The position numbers and the translations under genes are program-made. Positions 16,943 through 26,376 of a stretch of 64,000 bases of DNA are shown piece after piece. How positions within the stretch are numbered: position 1 is the stretch's first letter; each line of letters opens with the position of its first letter. Source of the DNA: EX4572-165 sp964581795 (GTDB taxonomy: Archaea; Thermoplasmatota; E2; DHVEG-1); the NCBI GenBank assembly GCA_964581795.1, contig CAZOPW010000001.1, positions 1-64,000 of the forward strand, in the 5' to 3' direction. The notes beneath the pieces were generated by a model. The model was not told the DNA's origin, searched no databases, and saw nothing but the letters and a program-made list of their open reading frames with translations.

Positions 16943-17833
16943 ATGAGTGAGGATAAAAAGGAAGGTGGACAGCCTGATGCTACTGATTTTGATTTACAAT
17001 TAGAATTATCTTCTTTAGTAGCAGACCAAGTTATTCCACAGTCTATTGCTGAGAAGCTTGAAAAAAAACTTGTTGAAAAACAAGTTGATATTACAAAAGA
17101 TCAATTATATGCACTTGCTGAGAAAATCCATAATTTAATTCAAACGTATAAAGAAAAAGGTTCTTTACCTGAACCAACTAGTTCTACAGATTCTGTTAAA
17201 CCTAATAAACAACAAGATAATGATTCAAATGATGAATCAAAAGATTCATCTTCATCTCGCTTTGAGGGGGAGATAGATGATGAAACTATTGAAGGATTTA
17301 TGAGCAAGATTGGACAATTACAACAAAAAATCGATGAATTAGAACAACAAGGTATACAAGGTGAAGTAACTGATAAAAATCAGCCTTCATCATATAATGA
17401 TATTAATCTACCGTATAATGAGCCTATTTCGACAAGTCATTTAATTACGGATCCATTGCAAAATATTCCATCTAATCCAGAGAGTATTATCGTATTAATG
17501 AACTGGCTTCAATATCTGGTGAATAGATGTGGTCATGATAATTTAGCTAATGTTTTAGATTATTATGTTGAAGTTGATTGGATAACAGACGATGTTAAAA
17601 TTAGTTTACTCGAATATGCTACAGGTATTACAGAGGGGAATAATTTAAAATCCGATACTTCAAATAAAGGTGATGGGAAAAGTTCTAATCTTCATTCTAA
17701 AGATCATATTCAATCATATTTATACATTCAACGTCTAAAAGGAAAGAAATTTGAAAAACATTTTGTAGAGAGAATTAATGGGGAACTTGCTCGTATTGAA
17801 AAAAAGGTTGACACCTATCATCATACACAATAA
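16943..17833 (+). CDS. arlD: archaellum accessory protein ArlD/ArlE (FlaD/E domain)
   Basis: 296 residues. The N-terminal half is charged and probably disordered, with a coiled coil (about 105-130). The C-terminal ~140 residues are the FlaD/E domain: HLITDPLQNIPSNPESIIVLMNWLQYL, GHDNLANVLDYYVEVDWITDDV in two blocks, then LLEYATGI and the amphipathic end IQRLKGKKFEKHFVERINGEL. In haloarchaea and methanogens this domain joins FlaC in the switch complex that receives CheY-P through CheF. The hydrophilic N-terminal half leaves open whether to call it D or E. Second gene of the operon. Confidence 0.85.
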   Translation: MSEDKKEGGQPDATDFDLQLELSSLVADQVIPQSIAEKLEKKLVEKQVDITKDQLYALAEKIHNLIQTYKEKGSLPEPTSSTDSVKPNKQQDNDSNDESKDSSSSRFEGEIDDETIEGFMSKIGQLQQKIDELEQQGIQGEVTDKNQPSSYNDINLPYNEPISTSHLITDPLQNIPSNPESIIVLMNWLQYLVNRCGHDNLANVLDYYVEVDWITDDVKISLLEYATGITEGNNLKSDTSNKGDGKSSNLHSKDHIQSYLYIQRLKGKKFEKHFVERINGELARIEKKVDTYHHTQ

Positions 17834-17924
17834 AAAAAATTTACTAATAATCTAGAATTCTCTTCCTATATTGGCGTTGATTTCCTTTAAGGCTAGACTA
17901 ATAATCAAAAGGATTGGTGAGCAC

Positions 17925-18350
17925 ATGGGGTTTTCAATTTCAGCAACAGCTGCAATTATTGGAGTATCATTTCTTATGATACTTGAGATTTCAATGGGAA
18001 CCCTCTTTCCAGTGATCACTAATATTGATGAAAGTTATGATAACATGAGAGAACGTGCGATTAATGAACTACAAACAGACATAGAAATACATAATATAAG
18101 TGTCCAGGCCAATAGTTCTCTTCATGATCTTTCAATTCAGGTTAAAAATACTGGTTCAACAACAATAAAAGTATCGAATGTTGACTTATTGATCAATGGG
18201 ACGTTATCTTCATTTACCTGTTCTAATCAATATTGGTTTCCTGAAAATACGTACGAATTATCAGTTTATGGTTTATCTGGTTCGGGTTTAAAAAAAGTTA
18301 AAATAATTACATATAATGGAATTAGTGACTATGATACATATTCAACATAA
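17925..18350 (+). CDS. arlF: archaellum stator protein ArlF (FlaF)
   Basis: 141 residues from ATG 17925, which follows GGTGA by four bases; an upstream frame to 17871 has no ribosome site and encodes a basic stretch unlike the family. MGFSISATAAIIGVSFLMI is the single N-terminal membrane helix, and the rest is a beta-sandwich exposed to the S-layer side (LHDLSIQVKNTGSTTIKVSNVDLLING). ArlF binds the S-layer and with ArlG forms the static part of the motor. Followed at 18408 by arlG, which starts with the nearly identical MGFS. Confidence 0.88.
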   Translation: MGFSISATAAIIGVSFLMILEISMGTLFPVITNIDESYDNMRERAINELQTDIEIHNISVQANSSLHDLSIQVKNTGSTTIKVSNVDLLINGTLSSFTCSNQYWFPENTYELSVYGLSGSGLKKVKIITYNGISDYDTYST

Positions 18351-18407
18351 ACCATTAACATGCACTTAAAAAAGAATGAAAAATAAATCTGATGGGATGA
18401 TTAATTT

Positions 18408-18854
18408 ATGGGATTTAGCGTAACCGGTTCACACGTAGTATTCTTCATTGCTTCAGTTATTGCAGCTGGTGCGGTATCTGGAGTTTTTCTTGCAGTGACA
18501 TTTAATTTGAATACGAGTTTTTCCGAACGCGGAGATCGAGTCCAGGAAGTATTAGATACAGAATTTGCCATAATTAACGATCCAGACCATATTCCTACTT
18601 CAGGTACCGACTATTTATTTTATATAAAGAATCTTGGGGCAAAACAGTTAGTAACTACGGACGAAATTTTTACCATTTTTGTTGATGGAGAAGTTGTTAC
18701 ATCAGATAGTTATAATTTTTCAGTTGAAAAAATCAAACCTGGCGAGATTTCAACGATGTACATTGATTCAGCAATGATTGGAACAGGTTCACAAACGATT
18801 CGTGTTGTTGGACCCCAATCTGTTGTAGATGAATTTATATTCACTACTCCCTAA
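18408..18854 (+). CDS. arlG: archaellum stator protein ArlG (FlaG)
   Basis: 148 residues, ATG 18408. It has an N-terminal membrane helix (VVFFIASVIAAGAVSGVFLAV) and a C-terminal beta-sandwich (DYLFYIKNLGAKQLVTTDEIF, GEISTMYIDSAMIG). Order and architecture fit ArlG, which forms filaments capped by ArlF in the pseudoperiplasm and holds the motor still against the S-layer. It is 29 bases before arlH. Confidence 0.88.
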   Translation: MGFSVTGSHVVFFIASVIAAGAVSGVFLAVTFNLNTSFSERGDRVQEVLDTEFAIINDPDHIPTSGTDYLFYIKNLGAKQLVTTDEIFTIFVDGEVVTSDSYNFSVEKIKPGEISTMYIDSAMIGTGSQTIRVVGPQSVVDEFIFTTP

Positions 18855-18883
18855 TTTAATAAATTTATTGGAGATCTATTGGG

Positions 18884-19606
18884 ATGTCTGACTTAAGTAA
18901 AACAAAATCATTAGTCCTTGAGCGGAATGGGGAGAAAGATGGTTTTGCTGAACGATTTGGTCAAGAAATACCTGATGGATCATTCATTTTTCTAGAGGGA
19001 AAAGAGGGTGCTGGAAAAAGTATTTTTTGTCAACGGTTTGGTTATAGTTTTCTAAAGCAGGGGCATACATGTACATATATTTCAACACAGTATAGTGTGA
19101 AAAGTTTTTTGAGGCAAACAGCTTCAGTTGGTTATGATACAAGAAAATTTCTTATGAGTGGAAAGTTATTTTTTATATCTACTGAAGTTACACTCGCTGA
19201 ACCAAAACCAAAGCATACATTTTTAGATGCTTTAACCACAACTAAAAAAATTTTTGATCCAGAAATCATTTTTATTGATTCCCTTTCAACACTTTTAAAT
19301 GAAAGTTTGAATAGAAAGAATCTCGTCGATTTAACAAGTTTCTTTAACAGATTGAAAGGGTCGGGTAAAATTATCATGGTGACAGCTAATCCCAATGATT
19401 GGGATAAAGAGATCCACAGTACGTTTCAGATGAACTGTGATATTCATTATCGAGTGGCTCAAGAAAACATGCCAGGTATTGGATTAGTCTATAAATTTTA
19501 CATTGAAAAATTCAATGGTGCACGTAATAGATATGAACCTGCAACTACATTTAAAGTTCAACCGGGAGCGGGACTAACCATTGAAACAAGTGGTGTCGCA
19601 TTCTAA
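18884..19606 (+). CDS. arlH: archaellum ATP-binding regulatory protein ArlH (FlaH)
   Basis: 240 residues, RecA/KaiC-like fold. Walker A is GKEGAGKS at residues 39-46 and the Walker B strand is EIIFIDSLS. ArlH binds ATP, docks as a ring on ArlI and is essential for archaellum assembly. GGAG lies eight bases before ATG 18884. The gene ends 12 bases before the first arlI. Nothing appears missing; the family's weak hydrolysis cannot be judged from sequence. Confidence 0.92.
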   Translation: MSDLSKTKSLVLERNGEKDGFAERFGQEIPDGSFIFLEGKEGAGKSIFCQRFGYSFLKQGHTCTYISTQYSVKSFLRQTASVGYDTRKFLMSGKLFFISTEVTLAEPKPKHTFLDALTTTKKIFDPEIIFIDSLSTLLNESLNRKNLVDLTSFFNRLKGSGKIIMVTANPNDWDKEIHSTFQMNCDIHYRVAQENMPGIGLVYKFYIEKFNGARNRYEPATTFKVQPGAGLTIETSGVAF

Positions 19607-19618
19607 GGAGATTAGATT

Positions 19619-21250
19619 ATGACTAAGATGGATTCAGATGAGGAAAAACAATTAATTGAAAATAATCCGCATTTGAAAAAATATATTGATAACATCTCCT
19701 TGAAAATGAGTAAACCAACGTTTTATGTAAAAATTCCAAAAGAGGAAAAAGAAAATAAATTCCCTAATCTTATTTATCCTACAAAAGGAATAGTATTTAT
19801 CCATATGTATAGGACTCCAGAAATGGAGCAAATTGAATATCATGCAGTTGAACCAAAATTAACTAATGATCAAATAAAAAAGCGTAATGCAGTTCTTGAA
19901 CGAATGTATGAAAAAGCTCATTTTTATGCAAATATCAAAAGTCCTGACGATTTAAGAAAAGCTATCAGTACACTACTTGATAATATAACAGTAGTTGATG
20001 AATCAGCAACTTCACTTGATGAAGAAAAAAAAAGAGGGAAAATTAGGTTAACAAGTGAAGATAAAATCGCGATTAAATATGATATAACAAAAGAAATCAT
20101 TGGTGGAGGACCACTTGAACCATTAATGCGTGATCCCAATATCGAAGATATACATATTTTAACAGGCGAAGATGTTCATTTAATCCATAAAGTGTTTGAT
20201 TTAGTCCGAACTAATATTTACATTGATCCGAATTGGGCAAATTCTTTTTCCCAAGATTTCAGTGAAAAAATTGGAAGTCCCGTTAGTGACGGTGTACCAA
20301 TCGCTGATGGCACACTTCCAGATGGAAGTCGTGTCAATATTATCCATCCAAATGATGTTAGTTTAAAAGGACCAAGTATGACGGTTCGAAAATTTAGTGA
20401 AACACCGATAAGTATCACGCAAATCATTAATTGGGGGACGATGAGTAGCTACATTGCTGCATATATTTGGATTGCTGTTCAATATGGAAGAAGTTTTTTT
20501 GTGTGTGGTGAAACAGCATCCGGAAAAACAACGACAACAAATGCAGTTATTCCCTTTATTCCCCCAGATAGAAAAATTTACTCAGCGGAAAACACTCCTG
20601 AAGTTCAAGTGCCTCATCCTGTTTGGCAGCAATTACTTACAAGGACAACTGGGCCAAAAGAAAGCCATGTTGATTTAAACGATTTATTAAAAGCAGCATT
20701 ACGATCTCGTCCAAATTATATTATACCTGGTGAAACCAGAGGCATCGAAGGACGAGTAGTGTTTCAAGCGATGCAAACTGGCCACCCTTGTATCACTACA
20801 TTTCACGCTGGATCAGTAACAAAAGTTATCCAACGATTTACTGGTGATCCAATTCGTATCCCTAAACCTTTCATGGACAATCTTGATTTTGTTATCATTC
20901 AGTTAGCAGTTGACAGAAAAGGAAAACGATTACGGCGAGTGATTTCTGTTGATGAAATAGAAGGATATAATTCAGCTGTGGATGGTGTGATTACACGGAA
21001 AGCGTTCGAATGGAATTCCGCTTCAGATCAACATATGTTTAAGGCAAATCGAAATAGTTACATTTTAGAAGATCGTATTGCAAAGACTGCAGGATATGAA
21101 AATCCAACTGAAATTTATGATGAGCTTGATTTGCGGAAGCGGATTTTAGATCGAATGATTGAAGAAAAAATCTTTGATTATTATGAAGTCGTTCAATTTA
21201 TTTGGACGTATTTTAGAGAAGGCGTTGATGGTCTTCCAATAACCATATAA
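19619..21250 (+). CDS. arlI: archaellum motor ATPase ArlI, copy 1
   Basis: 543 residues, ATG with AAGGAG upstream. This is a full type II/IV secretion superfamily ATPase: an N-terminal domain (about 1-270; GGGPLEPLMRDPNIEDIHI, DGSRVNIIHP), Walker A GETASGKT near residue 296, an Asp box, Walker B (YIIPGETRG) and His box (TGHPCITTFHAGS). ArlI hexamers drive both assembly and rotation of the archaellum. It is followed directly by a second complete arlI, whereas known archaellum operons have one. A 79-base stretch (20762-20840) is identical in both copies. Confidence 0.93.
   Translation: MTKMDSDEEKQLIENNPHLKKYIDNISLKMSKPTFYVKIPKEEKENKFPNLIYPTKGIVFIHMYRTPEMEQIEYHAVEPKLTNDQIKKRNAVLERMYEKAHFYANIKSPDDLRKAISTLLDNITVVDESATSLDEEKKRGKIRLTSEDKIAIKYDITKEIIGGGPLEPLMRDPNIEDIHILTGEDVHLIHKVFDLVRTNIYIDPNWANSFSQDFSEKIGSPVSDGVPIADGTLPDGSRVNIIHPNDVSLKGPSMTVRKFSETPISITQIINWGTMSSYIAAYIWIAVQYGRSFFVCGETASGKTTTTNAVIPFIPPDRKIYSAENTPEVQVPHPVWQQLLTRTTGPKESHVDLNDLLKAALRSRPNYIIPGETRGIEGRVVFQAMQTGHPCITTFHAGSVTKVIQRFTGDPIRIPKPFMDNLDFVIIQLAVDRKGKRLRRVISVDEIEGYNSAVDGVITRKAFEWNSASDQHMFKANRNSYILEDRIAKTAGYENPTEIYDELDLRKRILDRMIEEKIFDYYEVVQFIWTYFREGVDGLPITI
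20762..20840 (+). repeat. 79-bp tract identical to second arlI (copy at 22468-22546)
   Basis: The His-box region (TTTCAAGCGATGCAAACTGG... to ...CAACGATTTA) is base-for-base the same in both arlI genes, including silent positions, while sequence on both sides differs at many third positions. This suggests recent gene conversion between the copies. Confidence 0.75.
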
Positions 21251-21279
21251 ATAAAGAAATATTACAAATATGCGATGGG

Positions 21280-22956
21280 GTGGACTTGTTGGCTGATGAC
21301 GACAAAATGACTGAGGAAGAAATTCAAGAATTGATTGATAAACATCCTCATCTTCAAACATATTTAAAAAATATTGAAGTAAAGATGAAACGGCCTGAGT
21401 TTTTCAAAAAAATTCCGAAATCCAAAGAAAGTGAAGAATTTCCAAATCTAATTTACCCAACAAAAGGATCAGTTTTTATTCACATATACCGGCTTCCTGA
21501 AATGGATGAACGTATTTATCAGTCTATTGAACCTGAACTTGATGATGAAGCGGAAAAAAAATTCAAAGATATGTTGAAGATAATTGTAAAAAAAGCACCA
21601 GAGAAAAAAAGTGCTGTTTCTGACGATGAATTAAAAGAAATTTTTATTGAACTTATGAATGAAATCATCGAGATTGATGAAAACGCATACTCTTATGAAC
21701 CATTAGAAAAGAAAGGGTTGTTTAACAAACAGAAAATGGCAACAAAGATTAAAGCTACTTCACCGCAAAAAGAAGCAATGAAATATTCTCTTATTAAGGA
21801 ACAAATTGGTGGGGGACCACTAGAACCCTTTATGCGAGATATCTACTTGGAAGATATTCATATTATTGCTGGCGAAAATGTGCACGCAATTCATAAAGTA
21901 TTTGATATGATTAAAACAAATATTTTGATTCCAAAAGAAGAATCATTTGTTTTTGCTCGGAAATTAAGTGAAAAGATGGGTGCTGCAGTAAGTGAAGCTC
22001 AACCAATTGTAGATGCTACGATGCCAGATGGCAGTCGAGGAAATTTAATTTATCCTGAATCAGTAAGTATTAAAGGACCAAGTATTACTATTCGTAAATT
22101 TGCCGAAACCCCGATAAGTATCACGCAAATCATAAATTGGGGAACATTAAGTAGTGGAATTGGAGCATATCTTTGGCTTGCATTACAATACGGGAGAAGT
22201 TTTTTTGTTTGTGGGGAAACCGCATCGGGAAAAACAACGACAACTAATGCAGTCATCCCATTCATACCTCCAGATAAAAAAGTTTACACTGCAGAAAATA
22301 CTCCAGAACTTCATGTTCCTCATACTGTATGGCAGCAGTTATTAACTCGAACCGCAGATACAGAAGAGGGGAGTGTTGACTTATTCGATTTATTAAAAGC
22401 AGCATTACGATCTCGTCCCGACTATATTATCCCCGGTGAAACTCGTGGTGCTGAGGGAAGTGTTGTTTTTCAAGCGATGCAAACTGGCCACCCTTGTATC
22501 ACTACATTTCACGCTGGATCAGTAACAAAAGTTATCCAACGATTTACCGGCGATCCAATCAATGTTCCAAAATCATTTATGGACAACCTTGATTTTGTGT
22601 TAATTCAAATGGCTGTGGAACGGAAAGGTCAACGTCTTCGTCGAGTACTTTCAGTTGATGAAATCGAGGGATATAACAAAGCAGTCGATGGAGTAATGTC
22701 TCGGACTGCATTTGAATGGAAATCTGCTGAAGATCAACACCTGTTTCGAGCGAATAGAAATAGTTACATGCTTGAAGAACGCATTGCAAAGACTGCCGGT
22801 TATGAGGATCCCGCTGAAATTTATGAGGAATATGAATTACGCAAACACATCCTTGATAGAATGGTGGAAGAACAAATTTTTGATTACTACGAGGTATGTC
22901 AATTCATTTGGACTTTTTATCGAGAAGGGATTGAAGCTTTACCCATTTCGATTTAA
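21280..22956 (+). CDS. arlI: archaellum motor ATPase ArlI, copy 2
   Basis: 558 residues in the longest form (GTG 21280). TTG 21289 is better spaced from GATGGGGTG, and ATG 21307 matches the start of copy 1, so the start is open. All motifs are present: GGGPLEPFMRD, Walker A GETASGKT near residue 311, YIIPGETRG, TGHPCITTFHAGS. It differs from copy 1 mainly in the N-terminal domain, including about 15 extra residues around 120-150 (EPLEKKGLFNKQKMATKIKA) that would sit on the outer rim of the hexamer. Both copies look active. They may form a mixed hexamer or serve assembly and rotation separately; this is inference. Confidence 0.92.
   Translation: MDLLADDDKMTEEEIQELIDKHPHLQTYLKNIEVKMKRPEFFKKIPKSKESEEFPNLIYPTKGSVFIHIYRLPEMDERIYQSIEPELDDEAEKKFKDMLKIIVKKAPEKKSAVSDDELKEIFIELMNEIIEIDENAYSYEPLEKKGLFNKQKMATKIKATSPQKEAMKYSLIKEQIGGGPLEPFMRDIYLEDIHIIAGENVHAIHKVFDMIKTNILIPKEESFVFARKLSEKMGAAVSEAQPIVDATMPDGSRGNLIYPESVSIKGPSITIRKFAETPISITQIINWGTLSSGIGAYLWLALQYGRSFFVCGETASGKTTTTNAVIPFIPPDKKVYTAENTPELHVPHTVWQQLLTRTADTEEGSVDLFDLLKAALRSRPDYIIPGETRGAEGSVVFQAMQTGHPCITTFHAGSVTKVIQRFTGDPINVPKSFMDNLDFVLIQMAVERKGQRLRRVLSVDEIEGYNKAVDGVMSRTAFEWKSAEDQHLFRANRNSYMLEERIAKTAGYEDPAEIYEEYELRKHILDRMVEEQIFDYYEVCQFIWTFYREGIEALPISI
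22468..22546 (+). repeat. 79-bp tract identical to first arlI
   Basis: Second copy of the identical tract described at 20762-20840, offset 1706 bases. A further identical run of about 30 bases (GATTTATTAAAAGCAGCATT and onward) lies around 22386-22416 and 20680-20710. Confidence 0.75.
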
Positions 22957-22975
22957 TACTTTTGGTTGAGCTAAA

Positions 22976-24730
22976 ATGGCGAAAAAAAAGGAAAAAAGAA
23001 ACAAAAAAAAACATGAGTTTCTTGATGAACTCAAGGTTTCTTACCGTTTAATAGAAAATAAAAAAAAGTTTTATACGACAGTATTACTTCCTTTCATATT
23101 CCTTGGAATATTAGTTTTTACTCTTCCTTTTTTGCTCCCTGTTTTTCTTCCAGTACCCGTTTCTTTTCATCCTGCTACATTTATTATTGGCGGTATTGTC
23201 CCTATTATTCTTGGTATTTTCTATCCTTATATTACATTTAAAAATAAAGAAACAGAAATTGATAGTAACATGCATTTTTTTATCACACACCTCCGAGTTC
23301 TAGCAATTTCAGATCTTTCTTTAAAAGATATTCTAAACGTACTTGGTGGAAAAAAGGTATATCAAAGCTTAGGTGAAGAAATCAAAAAAGTATCAATCCT
23401 CTCTACTCAATGGCGTTATCCAATGGCTAGTACACTTCATTTCGTTGCACTTAGGACACCAAGTAAAATTCTAAAGGATTTTTTAGATCGATTCTCACAG
23501 AGTTTAGATAGTGGAGTTGAACATCGAGAATTCGTTGAAACTGAACAAGAAGCAGTTATGCAAGATTATAAAACAATGTATGAAACAAGCAATGAAAACA
23601 TCGTTATTTTAAACGAAGTGTATGTTAGTATGCTCATTGCGATTATTTTTGTAATGAGTTTTGGTATTGTATTACCAATAATTATGGGCGCTGAAAGTAT
23701 GACAACGTATACGTATCTTTCTTCGTTCATGCTAATTGTTGCTGAGGGATTATTATTATATTTATTAAAATCAATCATTCCTGAAGATTATATCTGGCAT
23801 CAATCTGGTGAAAAAAGTGAATTGCAAAAAAAGATGACTAAATGGTTTACAAATTCAATATTGCTTTCAATCATAATAGGTTCAGCTTTATTATACGCTA
23901 ATTTTTCATTAAATCTGCCTGTGATTGCAGATCTCCCATTGGAAATACTTATTGCATTTGCGTTTTCTCCCTTGTTATTAGTAGGAGTGAAAACTATAAT
24001 TGAGGAGGAAAATATATCAAGGAAAGAAAAAAATTTTCTTGGATTTTTAACAGGACTCGGATCTATTGCAACCATGAAAGGAGGGAAAGTGACCGAATCG
24101 GTTTACTATTTAAGTAGAAAGGATTACGGCATATTATCTAAATATATTCGCAGTTTATATAGACGTTTACGAACTCGAATTGATGATAATGCAGCATGGC
24201 AATGGTTTGGAGTTGATACAAATAGTAATTTCATTCAACGATCGAGTGAAATGTTTCGTGAAGCAACTTATGCAGCCGCAAATCCAACCAAGGTTACAAA
24301 AATGATCGCTGAAAACATGAGGAAAATCCTTGATCTTCGTAAAAAAAAGTTTTCCATTGTAAACACATCTATTGCATTATTCGGCGGTATCACTTTTGGT
24401 ATTTCTTTTTCAATTTACGTTTCACTTGTCATTAGCAGACATTTAAATGATATCGTTTTAGAAACAGGAGACCCTTTTAGTCAACTAGACGGTATTAACA
24501 TTGGAACACTCCTCTATACTGTTCCTCCTGAAACATATAATTTTATAGTATTAATCATTTTTTTAGTGTTAATTATTCACTCTTTTATACTTGCTTACAC
24601 CATAAAAGTAATCCGAGGAAGTCATACATATCTCACTTTTTTGTATTTTGTTCCATTCGTATGGATTATTTCTTTAACAAGTTGGGTTGTAGATATCTTT
24701 ATTAGAGGAATGCTTACAGGCACACCTTAA
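22976..24730 (+). CDS. arlJ: archaellum membrane platform protein ArlJ (FlaJ)
   Basis: 584 residues, ATG 22976. It has a basic N-terminus (MAKKKEKRNKKKHEF), two helices (about 40-90), a TadC/GspF-type cytoplasmic domain (about 95-200), a central group of helices (about 215-340), a second cytoplasmic domain (about 345-460; LTGLGSIATMKGGKVTESVYYLS) and a C-terminal helix group. This is the usual FlaJ duplication pattern. ArlJ is the membrane core on which ArlI acts. It ends the motor operon and is convergent with the archaellin genes; ATTTTTT-c-AAAAAAAT near 24750 is a weak terminator. Confidence 0.92.
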   Translation: MAKKKEKRNKKKHEFLDELKVSYRLIENKKKFYTTVLLPFIFLGILVFTLPFLLPVFLPVPVSFHPATFIIGGIVPIILGIFYPYITFKNKETEIDSNMHFFITHLRVLAISDLSLKDILNVLGGKKVYQSLGEEIKKVSILSTQWRYPMASTLHFVALRTPSKILKDFLDRFSQSLDSGVEHREFVETEQEAVMQDYKTMYETSNENIVILNEVYVSMLIAIIFVMSFGIVLPIIMGAESMTTYTYLSSFMLIVAEGLLLYLLKSIIPEDYIWHQSGEKSELQKKMTKWFTNSILLSIIIGSALLYANFSLNLPVIADLPLEILIAFAFSPLLLVGVKTIIEEENISRKEKNFLGFLTGLGSIATMKGGKVTESVYYLSRKDYGILSKYIRSLYRRLRTRIDDNAAWQWFGVDTNSNFIQRSSEMFREATYAAANPTKVTKMIAENMRKILDLRKKKFSIVNTSIALFGGITFGISFSIYVSLVISRHLNDIVLETGDPFSQLDGINIGTLLYTVPPETYNFIVLIIFLVLIIHSFILAYTIKVIRGSHTYLTFLYFVPFVWIISLTSWVVDIFIRGMLTGTP

Positions 24731-24782
24731 CAATTAAGGAATTTTAATTTATATTTTTTCAAAAAAATAATGTATCTTATTA

Positions 24783-25439
24783 CTATAAATCAATAATTGT
24801 TTCTGTATAAGTTGAAGGGGTTGTGAAATCAAAAATTGCTGATATTCCTTGTTCAGGAACGATTTTTCCCGAAACTGAGGATCTTGGTGCTATCCCTTCA
24901 AAACAAGCAGTTGTATTAACCAAAATACCAATCAGATCATTTCGATTTATGGAAGGAGTATCAACAGTGCAACTATTATCATTATCTCGAATTACTAAAA
25001 CACCAAACTCCGTATTGCTTAAATTGCTCGTATTCAATGTTTGAAACAATCCATTTGTCACAGTTGTAGAAAAACTCTCATTATCAAATAAAAGAATTGG
25101 CATTTTTTGAGAATCAGATATTTGAAGACGTGCTTCACTTAAATCAATTGCTTCAGATCCTGCAGTTGTTTTAACAAAAAAACAAAGCTGGGCGATCGAT
25201 TCATTTGAAACATAACCACTCACATGAGTTAATCTCAGACCAGATGAAATATCTTTTATTGTTTCCTGGCTTGTCTGCAATGCTTGTTGTTGCATAGAGT
25301 CCATTGTTTGAAATACAACAGATGCAGCAACTCCCGCGGAAATAATCATAGCAATAAAAATAATTAATGATCCAATTCCAATTGAAGCATGATCTTCAGT
25401 AGAGAACACACCCCCAGAGTATACTATTACCTTTCTCAC
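24783..25439 (-). CDS. archaellin (type C)
   Basis: 218 residues from GTG 25439, which is itself part of the ribosome site GGAGGTGAG, so the real start may be a later GTG 33 bases downstream (FSTEDHASIG). The class III signal peptide reads HASIGIGSLIIFIAMIISAG; the body has VKTTAGSEAIDLSEARL, a conserved FGVLVIRDNDNSCT segment and ends in SGKIVPEQGISAIFDFTTPSTYTETIIDL-type sequence. It has its own TATA-like box (GATTTATAACC, about 25516-25526 on minus) and no hexamer array, unlike types A and B. It is probably a minor or differently controlled filament or hook subunit. Confidence 0.88.
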   Translation of the reverse strand: MRKVIVYSGGVFSTEDHASIGIGSLIIFIAMIISAGVAASVVFQTMDSMQQQALQTSQETIKDISSGLRLTHVSGYVSNESIAQLCFFVKTTAGSEAIDLSEARLQISDSQKMPILLFDNESFSTTVTNGLFQTLNTSNLSNTEFGVLVIRDNDNSCTVDTPSINRNDLIGILVNTTACFEGIAPRSSVSGKIVPEQGISAIFDFTTPSTYTETIIDL

Positions 25440-25564
25440 CTCCTAGCAATGATGTGAGTGGTTCAATTAACTTATTTTAAGAACCCATCCAATGAGAAGG
25501 TAATACAGTAAGCAGGTTATAAATCTATGGTTAAAACAAAAAATAGAACAATAAAAAAAAATGA

Positions 25565-25616
25565 AAAAAATCAAAAGGAGGGATGTTTTTTCCAATCTCT
25601 TAAAAAGAGAGTGGAA
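25565..25616 (-). terminator. hairpin terminator after archaellin A copy 1
   Basis: On the minus strand TTCCA-c-TCTCTT, loop TTT, AAGAGA-t-TGGAA form an 11-bp stem with one mismatch (25590-25616). AAAAAAC, a CCTCC block and ATTTTTTTC follow. It lies 18 bases beyond the archaellin stop and should prevent read-through into archaellin C. Confidence 0.7.
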
Positions 25617-25631
25617 GAAATGACATCTCTC

Positions 25632-26376
25632 TATTATTGTAGTTTATAGATTTGATCAACGTATGTCATTGGTGTAGTAAACGAAATCACACCAGGTGAC
25701 CCAATCTCAGGAATCACACGACCAAACACATCTGTTCGTGGTGGAAGTTGTGCATCAAACAAATATGAAGTATTTGTACAAATATACAAAATCGCTTTAT
25801 CCCCACGATTCAACACGGGATTACTCGCAGTAATCGAACTATCTTCATCCTGCAACACACCAATCGCAAACGTTTCAGCACCAGTCGTATTCCAATGATC
25901 TTCACCAATATCAAACATATCACCAGTCACATCACCAACAAAGGAAATATTGCCATCACCAGTATCTGTCGCATTAGTATAGTTATAACGTACCAATGAT
26001 TTTGTAGCACCGTTACTAATCAAGATATAAGTATTATTCAGATCGATATCATCCGAACCTGGTCGAACCTTCACCACAACAGCAAGCCGAGACAAATTCT
26101 CAAGCTCAGTACTATTGGATTCATTTCGAACCCATCCAGAAACCTCAAAAACAGAAATACCACTACTCACCTCTTTCCGAGTTTTCTGGCCAGTACTCAA
26201 CGCCTGAATCTGCACGGTATTGCTTGTAGAAACCAAAACCGATGCAGCAATACCTGCAACCAAAACCATTGCAATAAACACAATCATTGCACCAATACCA
26301 ATAGCAGCTTCATGATCTCGAATAAAATTCTTAACAAACATTCTCATTTCTATTCACCTCCTTATTGCAACTCCAT
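25632..26376 (-). repeat. 745-bp duplicated segment, copy 1
   Basis: The sequence from TATTATTGTAG to CAACTCCAT appears identical to 28291-29035 at an offset of 2659 bases. It covers all of archaellin A, the 14-base gap and the last few codons of archaellin B. On either side the units diverge. Confidence 0.9.
25634..26347 (-). CDS. archaellin A, copy 1
   Basis: 237 residues, ATG 26347 preceded by GGAGGTGA with six bases between. The class III signal peptide is RDHEAAIGIGAMIVFIAMVL. The body holds the conserved stretch VVVKVRPGSDDIDL, a variable glycosylatable centre (NYTNAT, NNTY, NESNST) and the end FGRVIPEIGSPGVISFTTP. It is cotranscribed behind archaellin B1 with a 14-base gap. The protein is identical to that of copy 2. 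Its codons contain more C and G in third position than neighbouring genes, as expected for a major structural subunit, although I have not computed this. Confidence 0.92.
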   Translation of the reverse strand: MRMFVKNFIRDHEAAIGIGAMIVFIAMVLVAGIAASVLVSTSNTVQIQALSTGQKTRKEVSSGISVFEVSGWVRNESNSTELENLSRLAVVVKVRPGSDDIDLNNTYILISNGATKSLVRYNYTNATDTGDGNISFVGDVTGDMFDIGEDHWNTTGAETFAIGVLQDEDSSITASNPVLNRGDKAILYICTNTSYLFDAQLPPRTDVFGRVIPEIGSPGVISFTTPMTYVDQIYKLQ

